From NCBI RefSeq assembly GCF_003263785.1, contig NZ_JYJK01000110.1, forward strand, positions 1 to 54,945: a stretch of DNA of 54,945 nt. Reading direction: 5' to 3'. The DNA comes from Vibrio variabilis. Its GTDB lineage: Bacteria > Pseudomonadota > Gammaproteobacteria > Enterobacterales > Vibrionaceae. The position numbers were made by a program, and so were the translations under genes. Under the pieces are notes generated by a model, which saw only the letters and a program-made list of their open reading frames with translations, did not search any database and had not been told where the DNA came from. Of the stretch, positions 9,721-18,472 are shown in pieces. Within the stretch, counting starts at the first letter, position 1. Every line of letters starts with the position of its first letter.

Positions 9721-10338
9721 CTATTGTGTCTTTATCGACTCTAACTTGATATCAAAGATAACCGCAGTTTCCGCTGGAACCGTCGGATGAGCGTCTTCTT
9801 GGTACGCAAGATGTGCGGGTACATATAGACGCCAGGTCGCTCCAACTGGCATTTCTTTAAGTGCGACAATCCACGCAACCGGCGCTTGATGCAGCATGAC
9901 ACTCATTGGCTCAGGAAGATGAGCTGACCCATCCACCTGCTGGCCATTCAAAAGCCAGGTTTTATGGCGAATAAGGAACTCGCTGCTAGGATCAGACTCT
10001 TGTCGTTCCCCACCCTCGTCAATGATCTCAATTTGGATGCCAGAGCTGTGAGTCGTCACTTGTTCACGGGCGGCATTACGCTCAAAAAATGTTGCTTCAA
10101 ACTGTTGTTTTTGCTCAAGATGCTCAGCTTGCGCACGTTTGCGCTGCTCTTCCATTTCCTTTTTCAGCGCTTCCGCTTCATTTGGGTCGAAAGGCCATGG
10201 CTTTTGCATAAACGCTTCCATGATCGCTTCTTGAATGATCTTGATGTTCATCTTTGGAAATGATTTTTGAGCAAGCTCTTTAGCAATTTCTCGGCCGTAG
10301 ATATAGCTTACTTTTTGTTCTAGTGTTTCGATTTCCAT
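9721..10338 (-). CDS. FKBP-type peptidyl-prolyl cis-trans isomerase
   Basis: 205-aa cytoplasmic folding helper. The N-terminal half (about 1-85) is the helical dimerisation domain seen in Mip/FkpA/FklB proteins (YIYGREIAKELAQ and a charged Lys/Glu/Gln helix). The C-terminal half is a divergent FKBP domain (WRLYVPAHLAYQEDAHPTVPAETAVIFDIKLESI) retaining the terminal VIFDIKL strand. There is no signal peptide. It follows phaC but is separated by a terminator and has its own AGGTTGT region, so it is probably an independent transcript. Several FKBP active-site residues look substituted, so isomerase activity is likely but not certain. Confidence 0.82.
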   Translation of the reverse strand: MEIETLEQKVSYIYGREIAKELAQKSFPKMNIKIIQEAIMEAFMQKPWPFDPNEAEALKKEMEEQRKRAQAEHLEQKQQFEATFFERNAAREQVTTHSSGIQIEIIDEGGERQESDPSSEFLIRHKTWLLNGQQVDGSAHLPEPMSVMLHQAPVAWIVALKEMPVGATWRLYVPAHLAYQEDAHPTVPAETAVIFDIKLESIKTQ

Positions 10339-10424
10339 AACAACCTCTTGGATTCTGGTTATGGGTTTATCATACGTATCAACCTAGAAAAGAAAAGTAT
10401 GTTACGGATACTCGAACTCATCAG

Positions 10425-10455
10425 AAAAAGCTAAGGGCCGCTGTGGACCCTTAGT
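10425..10455 (-). terminator. Terminator of phaC
   Basis: CTAAGGG (10431-10437) pairs with CCCTTAG (10448-10454); read on the minus strand it ends in five T residues (10425-10429). It sits immediately after the phaC stop. Confidence 0.85.
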
Positions 10456-10458
10456 AAT

Positions 10459-12285
10459 TTATGCAGTTTGAGATTCCGACGTGTCTGACTCGGTCTGCTC
10501 ATTCGCATCGATAGGCTCAATAATGGGCAGGGTTTGAGCAACGTACTTACCCGGAGCTGCACCCAATACCGGATAATCTTCGTTACCCACCGGGAATGGT
10601 TCAACTTGTTCTTCTGGAATGTATTGACCAAGCCATTCATTCCAATGTAACCACCAAGACCCTTTGTGATGATCAGCGTTGTTAATCCACTCTTCCGCTG
10701 ACTCATCCAGCGTTGAGTTTGTCCAAAAGCCATACTTCTCTTTTTCTGGATGATTAACGATGCCAGCGATATGCCCTGATTCACCGAGCACAAAGGTCTT
10801 ATTGCCACCCATTTTCAAAGCACCGCGATATGTGCCTTGCCACAGAGCAATATGATCTTCTTTTGTGGAGATGAAATAGCTTGGAATACGAATCTTATCC
10901 AAATCAATCCAAACGCCGCCAATTTTAACCCCTTTATCAGCAATCAACTTGTTCTCTAAGTACAGTTGACGTAGTAAGAAGTTATGCGTCGCTGCCGCAA
11001 CGTTCGTACTATCACTGTTCCAGTACAACAAATCAAAGTCGACAGGGCTATTACCCTTGAGATAGTTATCAACGTAGTAGTTCCAGTACAAGCTGTTTTC
11101 ACGCAGCAGACTGAAGGTCACACTCAAAGAGCGGCCATCCATGTAACCCAAAGAATTGTTCTGAAGTTCTATCGCACGAATAATAGTATCGTTGATGTAG
11201 GCACCGACTTCACCAGGCTGGCTGAAGTCTAGTAACGTCGTAAAGAAAGACGCTGATACAATGCGCTTCTTCATACGTTTAGCAGCGTAGTAAGCCACGG
11301 TTGACGCCAACACAGTGCCACCAATACAGTAACCCGCCGCATTGATCTGATCTTTACCTGTAATCGACTCAATCGCCGTTACTGCTTTGACTACCCCTTC
11401 CGTCACATAGTCGCCAAATTCGACTTTAGCTTGTGAAGGACCTGGGTTTCGCCAAGACATCATAAATACCGAATGACCTTGCTCAAGCAGCCATTTCACC
11501 ATCGAGTTCTTCTCACGAAGATCAAGGATGTAGTACTTATTGATAAACGGTGGAACGATCAAAAGCGGAGTCGCATTCACCTTTTCAGTCAACGGACGGT
11601 ATTGGATGAGCTCAAACAACTCATTTTTAAATACCACATCCCCTGCTGTGTTCGCGACATGCTCACCAATCTGGAACGCTTCTGTATTCGTCATGCGAAT
11701 TTTCAGTACATCCGCGCTCGCCTCCATGTCTTCCTGAAACTGCTGCAAACCCGCGAGCAAGTTTTCACCATTTTGCTCAAGCGTGAGTTTTAAAAGCTCA
11801 GGGTTAGTTGCGATAAAGTTGGTTGGCGATAGTGCGTTTAAGGTTTGACGAGAGAAAAATGTGAGACGTTCCTTGATTTTCTCGTCCACACCTTCAACCG
11901 AATTGATGGTATCAAGGTACGTTTTACTGAACAAAACGTAAGACTGTTTGATGAAGTTGTAAAACGCTTCTTCTTTCCACGCGTCGTCTTGAAATCGACG
12001 ATCGCCTTTTTCAACGTCAACAACTTGTTCTTTGCTAGATTGCAGCGCCACACGCTGCCATATTTCGAGTTGCTGCATCCACCACTTGGTTTGCATATCC
12101 AACATAGCGGCGGGTTGCTTGGATGCCTTGTTCATAAACTCTGCAGTGTCCTCAGCATTGAGTTCTTGCATCGCTTTTGTCAGAGGGCTATTAACGGCTG
12201 CCTTGCCTTGCTCGAAGTCTTTCCACCATTGCTGGTTGCTCTCCTGCAGTTTCACAAGGTAGTCCGAAAAGAAGTTTTGGAACAT
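10459..12285 (-). CDS. phaC: Class I poly(3-hydroxyalkanoate) synthase
   Basis: 608-aa PHA synthase that polymerises (R)-3-hydroxyacyl-CoA into intracellular polyester granules. The alpha/beta-hydrolase core shows the lipase-like box GYCIGG with the catalytic Cys (about residue 325), the Asp of the triad in STKEDHIALW and the His in GESGHIAGIVNHP. An N-terminal helical region of about 200 residues precedes it, as in class I enzymes. It is the last gene of phaB-phaA-phasin-phaC, the Vibrio order. A terminator hairpin lies between the phasin gene and this one, so expression is probably lower than that of the phasin, or driven partly by its own promoter. Confidence 0.96.
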   Translation of the reverse strand: MFQNFFSDYLVKLQESNQQWWKDFEQGKAAVNSPLTKAMQELNAEDTAEFMNKASKQPAAMLDMQTKWWMQQLEIWQRVALQSSKEQVVDVEKGDRRFQDDAWKEEAFYNFIKQSYVLFSKTYLDTINSVEGVDEKIKERLTFFSRQTLNALSPTNFIATNPELLKLTLEQNGENLLAGLQQFQEDMEASADVLKIRMTNTEAFQIGEHVANTAGDVVFKNELFELIQYRPLTEKVNATPLLIVPPFINKYYILDLREKNSMVKWLLEQGHSVFMMSWRNPGPSQAKVEFGDYVTEGVVKAVTAIESITGKDQINAAGYCIGGTVLASTVAYYAAKRMKKRIVSASFFTTLLDFSQPGEVGAYINDTIIRAIELQNNSLGYMDGRSLSVTFSLLRENSLYWNYYVDNYLKGNSPVDFDLLYWNSDSTNVAAATHNFLLRQLYLENKLIADKGVKIGGVWIDLDKIRIPSYFISTKEDHIALWQGTYRGALKMGGNKTFVLGESGHIAGIVNHPEKEKYGFWTNSTLDESAEEWINNADHHKGSWWLHWNEWLGQYIPEEQVEPFPVGNEDYPVLGAAPGKYVAQTLPIIEPIDANEQTESDTSESQTA

Positions 12286-12309
12286 AGCTAAAACCCTTTT
12301 CTTGGAAAC

Positions 12310-12343
12310 AAAAAAGGTTGCGGGAACGAGTGCCCCCGCAACC
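12310..12343 (-). terminator. Terminator hairpin inside the PHA operon
   Basis: Arms at 12335-12343 and 12316-12324 (GGTTGCGGG and its complement) form a 9-bp GC-rich stem, followed on the minus strand by six T residues (12310-12315). It lies between the phasin and phaC genes. It may give partial termination so that the abundant granule coat protein is made in excess over the synthase. Confidence 0.85.
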
Positions 12344-12380
12344 CTCTATATATAGGTACTGAATCTACCTAAAACTGATT

Positions 12381-12728
12381 TTAAGCAGGTGTGCTCGCCT
12401 TAACAGCTTCAGTAGTGATAGCTTCTAGGTCTTCTTTAAACTCTTTTGCTACTTGCTGAAGCTTGTTGCTGTCATCCATCATTTGTTGTGATAGACGAGA
12501 CATCGTGCTCAGCTGTTGGCTGTTGAAAACCGCTAGAGATGAAACATCTTTGATCTCTGTTGCTGCTTTCATTTGGCTCACACCCAACTCGCTGTATGCG
12601 CGCATAGCATTCAGTTGAAGTTCAGTCAGTGTTTCAACATTTTTCGTCATGAGCTTGTTGAACTTCACGTATGGTTCAAACGTTTTTTCAGACTGCTCGT
12701 TGATCACTTTGAAAATATCCGTGTACAT
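12381..12728 (-). CDS. phaP: Phasin family protein
   Basis: 115-aa granule-associated protein, amphipathic and almost wholly helical (MYTDIFKVINEQSEKTFEPY through an Ala/Glu/Lys-rich coiled region), matching the short phasin family. I place the start at the second ATG: AGGAG is eight bases before it but only two before the upstream ATG at 12734. Phasins coat PHA granules and control their size and number. It lies between phaA and phaC and is followed directly by a strong terminator, consistent with high separate expression. Confidence 0.9.
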   Translation of the reverse strand: MYTDIFKVINEQSEKTFEPYVKFNKLMTKNVETLTELQLNAMRAYSELGVSQMKAATEIKDVSSLAVFNSQQLSTMSRLSQQMMDDSNKLQQVAKEFKEDLEAITTEAVKASTPA

Positions 12729-12806
12729 AATCATTTCTCCTAAGAAATAAACATTCCAGTTTCTAAATCAAATCTATCCCAGTAAATTGGGCTTCCGACA
12801 ACACAA

Positions 12807-14010
12807 TTAACAGCGCTTAACAACGACTGCAGTTCCCATGCCACCACCAATACATAGAGAGGCGACACCTAGATCTTTATTTTCTCTTAGCATCTCGTGA
12901 ATCAACGTCACGATGATGCGGTTACCTGACGCACCCAAAGGGTGCCCTAGAGCAATCGCGCCCCATTTGGGTTTGCGCGTTGCAAAATTGACTCAGCTGA
13001 TACGCCATGCTCGGAGGCCAAATTACGAATAACACCAAGGGCTTGTGCCGCAAATGCTTCGTTGAGCTCAAACACATTGACATCAGAAATCGTCAGCTCA
13101 GCTTTGGCTAATGCTTCTGTCACCGCTTTTACTGGCCCCAATCCCATCACCTGAGGATCCAGACCCGTCTGAGCACTTGCCACCAACTCGCAAAGTGGTG
13201 TTAAACCCAAACGATTGACCGCAGATTCAGAGGCTACAATCAAAGCACTTGCACCATCATTGATCCCTGATGCATTACCAGCGGTCACTGATCCTTCACG
13301 GTCAAATGCAGGCCTTAGCTTAGCGAGACCTTCCATGGTTGCGTCTACTTTTGGATATTCGTCTGTAGCAAACTCAACCACGTTACGACGTACTTTGACT
13401 TCTACAGGACAATCTCTTGCTCAAACTTACCCGCTTCGATAGCTGCGACTGCTTTTTGCTGACTGCTTAGCGCATAAGCGTCCTGATCATCGCGTGATAT
13501 ATCGACTTGCTTTGCAATGTTCTCTGCCGTCACACCCATATGATAAGCATTGAAAACATCCGTCAAACCATCCGAAACCAATAGGTCTTTTGCTGTCATG
13601 TCACCCATTTTATGACCGCTGCGCGCTATCGCTGGCATAGCAAATGGAATTTGCGACATCACTTCAACGCCTGCTGCTACAACGATCTCAGCTTCACCCG
13701 CTTTAATATGAGAGGCCGCGTCCATCAAGGTTTTCATGCCGCTACCACACACCATATTTAGTGTGTATGCTGGCACCTCTGCTGGAATGCCGGCTTTAAT
13801 TGACGCTTGGCGGCCAATACCCATACCTTGATTTGCACTAACAACATTACCAACAATAACTTCATCAATTTCTTCAACGGGAATGACTGTCGACTCAAGA
13901 GCGCCTTTAATTGCCGCTGCCGCTAAGTCACCTGCTGAAATATTTTTAAGGGTACCGCCAAAACTACCAATTGCAGTTCGTTTTGCTGCAACTATAAATA
14001 CTTTTTCCAT
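12807..14010 (-). CDS. phaA: Acetyl-CoA acetyltransferase (beta-ketothiolase), two frameshifts
   Basis: Condenses two acetyl-CoA to acetoacetyl-CoA, the first PHA step. The nucleophilic Cys is in LNMVCGSGMKTL (about residue 88), and the C-terminal catalytic His and Cys are in ALGHPLGASG and SLCIGGGMG. The frame breaks twice. Near 13407 a CC should be CCC, restoring EIVPVEVKVRRN. At 12961-12964 GGGG (minus strand) should be GGGGG, restoring NPNGGAIALGHPLG and running to a stop at 12807-12809. The rebuilt protein is about 401 aa, normal for thiolases. Two independent homopolymer losses in one conserved gene argue for sequencing error. Confidence 0.9.
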
Positions 14011-14028
14011 TGTTATCCCTTATTAGCT

Positions 14029-14769
14029 TTACGCCATGTATAAGCCGCCATTGATAGCGATTGTTTCACCTGTAATATAACCTGCTTCTTCACTTGCCAA
14101 ATAAGCAACTGATGCGGCAATTTCTTCTGGTTTAGCTAGACGCTTTAAAGGAATGGTACTTTTAATTGAGTCCAATACTTCTTCACGCATAGCTTCAACC
14201 ATAGGAGTACCTGTATAACCAGGCGCGACAACATTCGCGGTCACGCCAGAACGCGCACCTTCCGCCGCCAGAGCTTTAGTAAAACCAATCATGCCCGCTT
14301 TCGCTGCCGCATAGTTGGTTTGACCAAACTGGCCTTTTTGTCCGTTGACCGATGAAATGTTAATGACTCGACCATTGCCTTTTTCGCACATGGCCGCAAA
14401 CAGAGGTTGGGTAACGTTGAACACGCTATTTAGGTTGGTATTGATGACATCAAACCAGCTGTCTGAAGTCATTTTCTTGAACTGGCCGTCGCGAGTAATA
14501 CCAGCATTGTTTACAACAAGGTCAAAAGTACCTTCTTCTTGTTGCAGCAATCCTAGCTTTTCCTTGCACTCTTCCGTGTTCGTCACATCGAGTTCGAACA
14601 AACGAACCTGATCTTCTGTAAAGCCTTTTTCATCAAACCAGCGCTTAGCACATTCGTAATTCCCTGTGCTGTACGTTGCAATGAGACGATAGTCTTGTTG
14701 GACAAGTTTCGAAGAGATAGCAGAACCAATTCCGCCTTTTGATCCCGTAATTATTGCGAGCTTTTTCAT
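14029..14769 (-). CDS. phaB: Acetoacetyl-CoA reductase (SDR)
   Basis: NADPH-dependent short-chain dehydrogenase making (R)-3-hydroxybutyryl-CoA for PhaC. Visible motifs are the Rossmann TGSKGGIGS, NNAG, the catalytic Ser-Tyr-Lys (NISSVNGQKGQFGQTNYAAAK) and the C-terminal ITGETIAINGGLYM found in acetoacetyl-CoA reductases. I start at MKKLAIIT because GGAG lies seven bases upstream; an in-frame ATG seven codons earlier lacks a good site. The product is about 246 aa. It is first in the PHA operon, 18 bp before phaA. Confidence 0.93.
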   Translation of the reverse strand: MKKLAIITGSKGGIGSAISSKLVQQDYRLIATYSTGNYECAKRWFDEKGFTEDQVRLFELDVTNTEECKEKLGLLQQEEGTFDLVVNNAGITRDGQFKKMTSDSWFDVINTNLNSVFNVTQPLFAAMCEKGNGRVINISSVNGQKGQFGQTNYAAAKAGMIGFTKALAAEGARSGVTANVVAPGYTGTPMVEAMREEVLDSIKSTIPLKRLAKPEEIAASVAYLASEEAGYITGETIAINGGLYMA

Positions 14770-15417
14770 TGGTGACTCCATTCCTAGCAACTAGCTTTAT
14801 TAGCTATTTTATTAAAATTAAAATAAGACGACCTAGTACGCTTTTTTACTTAGCTGACTTTTATTATTGAAATTACACAGCTTTTATTACGTTTTAAGTT
14901 TTAAATATAAATTTAAAGGAATCTTAATATTTCACCATCGAATATTTAGGTAACGAGCCATAAAGTTGATCACTATCACAAATGAACATGTAATCAACAA
15001 CAAACAATGTAAACAAACATTAAAATCATCAACAACAATATAACTCACTGAATTAACGAACTAATTTATGCAAGTGGCATTTTTATCAATAAATAAGACC
15101 AATAGACTACGCACTAAAAAAGTGCAATCACTTGTAAATTAAGTATCAACATAATAACGTATTTTCAAAAGCTAACTGTCGAGCATTATTATTAAGTCTC
15201 TGAAATTCAACACTATAAAAATAGAGTTAAGAGCTCAACATTTTACATAGTTGCAACAAGTGGTTACATAATAGAAACACTTGCCCTATAACATGGCGCG
15301 ATAAGTCTCATTATGGGGCTTTGCAAAATAACGTGAGCAAATTCACCCACTAAAGGAAAGGTTAATTTGAGCGGAAAGTTTAGAGGATAGTCGCAAATCC
15401 AGAGATGTACAGTTTAC
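14770..15417. other. Long AT-rich upstream region of the PHA operon
   Basis: About 650 bp, strikingly AT-rich, with many short A and T runs and several CAACAA repeats (around 14990-15045). It must contain the phaB promoter. I find no ORF with a ribosome site, no tRNA-like fold and no PhaR-type regulator gene. It is a plausible site for nucleoid-protein binding or a small RNA, but nothing supports a specific call. Confidence 0.4.
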
Positions 15418-15446
15418 GGCTATCTACAACTTCAAAGCAGATAGCC
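15418..15446. terminator. Hairpin downstream of the dioxygenase gene
   Basis: GGCTATCT (15418-15425) pairs with AGATAGCC (15439-15446); on the plus strand it is followed by TATTTT. The T tract is on the plus side, although the nearest gene ends here on the minus strand, so its role as a terminator is uncertain. Confidence 0.4.
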
Positions 15447-15492
15447 TATTTTCAGGTGAACCAAATCTAGTATTAGTTGTGTCTGCTTGTCA

Positions 15493-16251
15493 CTATACGT
15501 CCAACAAGCGCATTTGAGCTTGATTAAGTCTCAGTGCTGTTTGCGGTAGTAGCCATTTCTTTTGATCTTGTTGTTGAATGCCGTCACCAGAAACATACAA
15601 ACCGTGTAGCACACGTCTCCTAGTACCGATATGGTTTATTGTTCCTCCATGCCATGTATGAGCATTGAAAATCATTATGCTGCCTGCAGGACACTCCAAG
15701 TACACCTCTTGCGGGTGAGGAGCTTCGGTATCTTCAAGCACATCTTCAGGCAACTCTGGTCGTAGATGCGTTCCAGGGATGATACGCGGCGCACCATTGT
15801 CTTTGCATAAATCATCGAGTGCCCATATCGAATTCACCAAGTGAACTTTAGGAAAGTCGGGACGAGGCTTCTTCCAGTCACCGTGCAATGGCTGAAGCCC
15901 ACCGCCTGGATGCGCTTCTCTGCCATTAAGACTCGACAGCTTAAATTCTCCTTTGAATATGTGCTGGCATGCATCGAGTACTAAAGGGTGTGACCAAATT
16001 TTCTCCCAAACCGTGCCTTTGTTAATCAAGTTGGCAATTCGAGTCACAGTCTCTTCTTGGTGGTGTTCTATTGCTAGATTCTCACCCTCTTTCTCAACAA
16101 GGTAGTCGAACTTATCTCTCAACTCTTGGAGCCACTCAGGATCAATCACATCGTGAATAACCGTAAATCCATGGGTATCGAGTTCGTCGTATTGGCGTGG
16201 CGTGAGGCCTTGTGTGGAGTAAAGTCCATGTAAGGTAGATTGATGAGGCAT
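15493..16251 (-). CDS. Phytanoyl-CoA dioxygenase (PhyH) family 2OG-Fe(II) oxygenase
   Basis: 252-aa soluble protein of the PhyH superfamily. The iron-binding HxD...H triad is visible as LHGDW (His, Asp) and the distal HTWHGGT, with a downstream RRRVLHGLY Arg that would bind 2-oxoglutarate. Such enzymes hydroxylate small molecules using O2. It is divergently transcribed from the AraC-type regulator 207 bp away, suggesting that regulator controls it. The substrate is unknown. An oxygen-dependent enzyme beside an oxygen-sensitive glycyl radical system is unexpected. Confidence 0.83.
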   Translation of the reverse strand: MPHQSTLHGLYSTQGLTPRQYDELDTHGFTVIHDVIDPEWLQELRDKFDYLVEKEGENLAIEHHQEETVTRIANLINKGTVWEKIWSHPLVLDACQHIFKGEFKLSSLNGREAHPGGGLQPLHGDWKKPRPDFPKVHLVNSIWALDDLCKDNGAPRIIPGTHLRPELPEDVLEDTEAPHPQEVYLECPAGSIMIFNAHTWHGGTINHIGTRRRVLHGLYVSGDGIQQQDQKKWLLPQTALRLNQAQMRLLDV

Positions 16252-16458
16252 TATTATTATCCTTTCTTAGGCTGACTTTTCAGTTAACAATCTACTGCGA
16301 AATGGAGAAAAATCCTGTAGGGAATTTCTACGATAAACTGGACATTTGTATGATCGTTATATAAATGTGAACCAACTCAAAACCCCAGTTTTCGCCAGTA
16401 ATGTATAATGTTATCTCCTCAAACGAGTGCACTTTAGCTAGAAGATTGTTATAAAAAC

Positions 16459-17319
16459 ATGTTAGACAGAACTTACCTGATTGAAGCCCTCCAACACTAC
16501 GCCACCAATACGGAACAAATTCGTTCACTGCAGTTTGCTGGCAATCTTCCCAGTCCCCCTCCCCTTGCTTATCAAGTCCACTTTCCTCGCATTGAGATGG
16601 TGTTGATTGGTGAGCTGGATATGGATGTCGGTAACAGCGTAGGTAGCGATACTGGAGTGAAACTGCAACAAGGTGATGTTCTCTACCTACCCGCTGAAAG
16701 TTGGAACAAACCCAACTGGGACAAACCCGTCGTCACCATGACAGTACTTGTGGGCAAACAAAGTTTTGGTATGAGTTTACTTAGTTGGGATGGCGAGAAG
16801 TTCGATTCAGCTATCAAAGAAAATGTCGCAAGGCGTGGGCCACGAACCGGTTCATTCATTCTCCAAGCTGTAGAAGAAATGGCGTGGCATGCACAAGATC
16901 AAAACACATTGCAATTGTTAGCAAGTAGCTTGTTCAGTCATATCCATGATCTTATCCATAATCCACCAGAAACACCTTCGAAAAGTAAGGCGCTGTTTGA
17001 TGCGGTTAGAGATTATCTCGAGCAAAACTACCACGAGCCGCTAACCAGAGAGTCGGTCGCTAAACACTTTTATGTATCACCTAACTACTTATCCCAGCTT
17101 TTTCACAAAGAAGGCAATGTAAAGTTCAACGAGTATCTAACTCGCATCCGCCTAGAGCGAGCAAAATACTTATTAAAACAATATGATACAAAAGTAAAAG
17201 AGATTGCTCACCGATGCGGATTTAATGATAGCAATTACTTTTGTCGCGTGTTCAAACAACAAACGGACCGCTCCCCTTCGCAGTATCGTGCGCACTACCA
17301 AAGTGGAACGGTAGAATAG
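16459..17319 (+). CDS. AraC-family transcriptional regulator (YijO-like)
   Basis: 286-aa regulator. The N-terminal part (about 1-170) is a cupin-like sensing domain. The C-terminal 100 residues hold two helix-turn-helix motifs (LTRESVAKHFYVSPNYLSQLF and VKEIAHRCGFNDSNYFCRVF) ending in the AraC signature RSPSQYR. It converges with frwD, exactly where yijO lies beside the E. coli frw genes, and is divergent from the PhyH gene. It is the best candidate regulator of the PTS-glycyl radical locus; the effector is unknown. Confidence 0.9.
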   Translation: MLDRTYLIEALQHYATNTEQIRSLQFAGNLPSPPPLAYQVHFPRIEMVLIGELDMDVGNSVGSDTGVKLQQGDVLYLPAESWNKPNWDKPVVTMTVLVGKQSFGMSLLSWDGEKFDSAIKENVARRGPRTGSFILQAVEEMAWHAQDQNTLQLLASSLFSHIHDLIHNPPETPSKSKALFDAVRDYLEQNYHEPLTRESVAKHFYVSPNYLSQLFHKEGNVKFNEYLTRIRLERAKYLLKQYDTKVKEIAHRCGFNDSNYFCRVFKQQTDRSPSQYRAHYQSGTVE

Positions 17320-17321
17320 AC

Positions 17322-17657
17322 TTAAACGTTGATTACCGTGCCAGCTGGCGCTCTTTTCGCGCGCTCAATAGCACTGATGGCGAGTTCAGGATTACGAAGA
17401 AAATCAGATATCGACATTTTAATCAGGCGAGAGTTCGCAAAACGCTCTGCGCCTTCGATATTGATGTCAGCAATGATAAATGCCACATCCGCTCTGTCGA
17501 TCGCTTCCTGTTCTAGCGAGTTTTCTGCGCCAAGTGCACCCTGTGTCTCAACATCAATTTTGTGACCTGCTTTTTTGGCCGATTTTTCTAGCAATTCCGC
17601 TGCCATATAGGTATGTGCGACACCACTAATACAAGCCGTAACTCCAACTAAATTCAT
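17322..17657 (-). CDS. frwD: PTS fructose-type EIIB component
   Basis: 111-aa cytoplasmic phosphotransfer subunit. The phosphorylated Cys lies in the family motif VTACISGVAHTYMAAE near the N-terminus; the rest is the usual EIIB-Fru fold. It would pass phosphate from the EIIA domain of PtsA to the sugar via FrwC. It is the last gene of the frw-like operon, separated from the aldolase gene by a terminator hairpin. E. coli frwD occupies the same final position, next to yijO. Confidence 0.92.
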   Translation of the reverse strand: MNLVGVTACISGVAHTYMAAELLEKSAKKAGHKIDVETQGALGAENSLEQEAIDRADVAFIIADINIEGAERFANSRLIKMSISDFLRNPELAISAIERAKRAPAGTVINV

Positions 17658-17682
17658 CGTTTTCCTGAGATATTCCTATAGC

Positions 17683-17714
17683 AAAAAAGCCTAGTGAGTA
17701 TAATCTCACTAGGC
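17683..17714 (-). terminator. Terminator hairpin between the aldolase gene and frwD
   Basis: GCCTAGTGAG (17689-17698) and CTCACTAGGC (17705-17714) form a perfect 10-bp stem with loop TATAAT; read on the minus strand it runs into six T residues. It should reduce or stop read-through into frwD, so frwD may have lower or separate expression. Confidence 0.88.
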
Positions 17715-17759
17715 ATCCATGTCTTTGTCTATTCTACGTAAACTTGTTCTCAATCATAA

Positions 17760-18437
17760 TCACAGCAAATCAAGAACGGTTTTTCCTTCACCGTAGGCGT
17801 TGTGCCAGTCGCTCATAAAGCCGGCTACGCCAGAATCGGTCAAAGGATGTACCAGAAGTTGGTCAAATACGTCCGGTGCGATGGTCACTGACTGAACACC
17901 TGCTTTCGCTACTTCGTGAACTTGCTGAACATTTTTAAACGAGGCGGCTAGCACTTTAGCATCCAAATTATACATATCGATTAAGTGCGCAATTTCAGCG
18001 GCAACCTGAGTGCCATCACCACAGATATTATCAAGACGGTTCACATACGGAGCTAAGAACTCCGCCCCTGCCATCGCGGCCATCAACGCTTGTTGCGGCG
18101 TTAAGATAGCGGTCGCAGTAATGCGAATGCCTTCGGAACTAATGACTTTCATCGCTTTAATACCCTGTGGCGTTACTGGCACCTTTACGATGATTTCAGG
18201 GTCGAGTTTACGAAGGGCTTTGGCTTCTTCAAGCATGACTTCCGCTGTGTCGGCAACCACTTGCGCATGCAGCATGCGCTCTGGACCAATCAGCTCACGT
18301 ATATCCAAAATAATGTCTCGAAGTGGACGGTTTTCTTTAGCAACAATCGTCGGGTTTGTGGTCACACCAACAATAGGGTATAAATCGACCGCCTTTTTGA
18401 TTGCTTCTAAGTTAGCGGTATCTAACATATAAATCAT
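17760..18437 (-). CDS. fsa: Fructose-6-phosphate aldolase / transaldolase-like (FSA family)
   Basis: 225-aa class I aldolase of the small transaldolase (FSA/TalC) family. The Schiff-base Lys is in IIVKVPVTPQG (about residue 86), with TATAILTPQQA and the N-terminal LDTANLEAIKKA motif also present. FsaA/FsaB cleave fructose-6-P or, better, 1-deoxy-fructose-6-P to glyceraldehyde-3-P and hydroxyacetone. In E. coli fsaB lies beside ptsA; here it lies inside the glycyl radical enzyme operon, which ties it functionally to that enzyme's product. Confidence 0.92.
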   Translation of the reverse strand: MIYMLDTANLEAIKKAVDLYPIVGVTTNPTIVAKENRPLRDIILDIRELIGPERMLHAQVVADTAEVMLEEAKALRKLDPEIIVKVPVTPQGIKAMKVISSEGIRITATAILTPQQALMAAMAGAEFLAPYVNRLDNICGDGTQVAAEIAHLIDMYNLDAKVLAASFKNVQQVHEVAKAGVQSVTIAPDVFDQLLVHPLTDSGVAGFMSDWHNAYGEGKTVLDLL

Positions 18438-18472
18438 GATACATCTCCAATCACTGTAACTAAGTGGCTATA

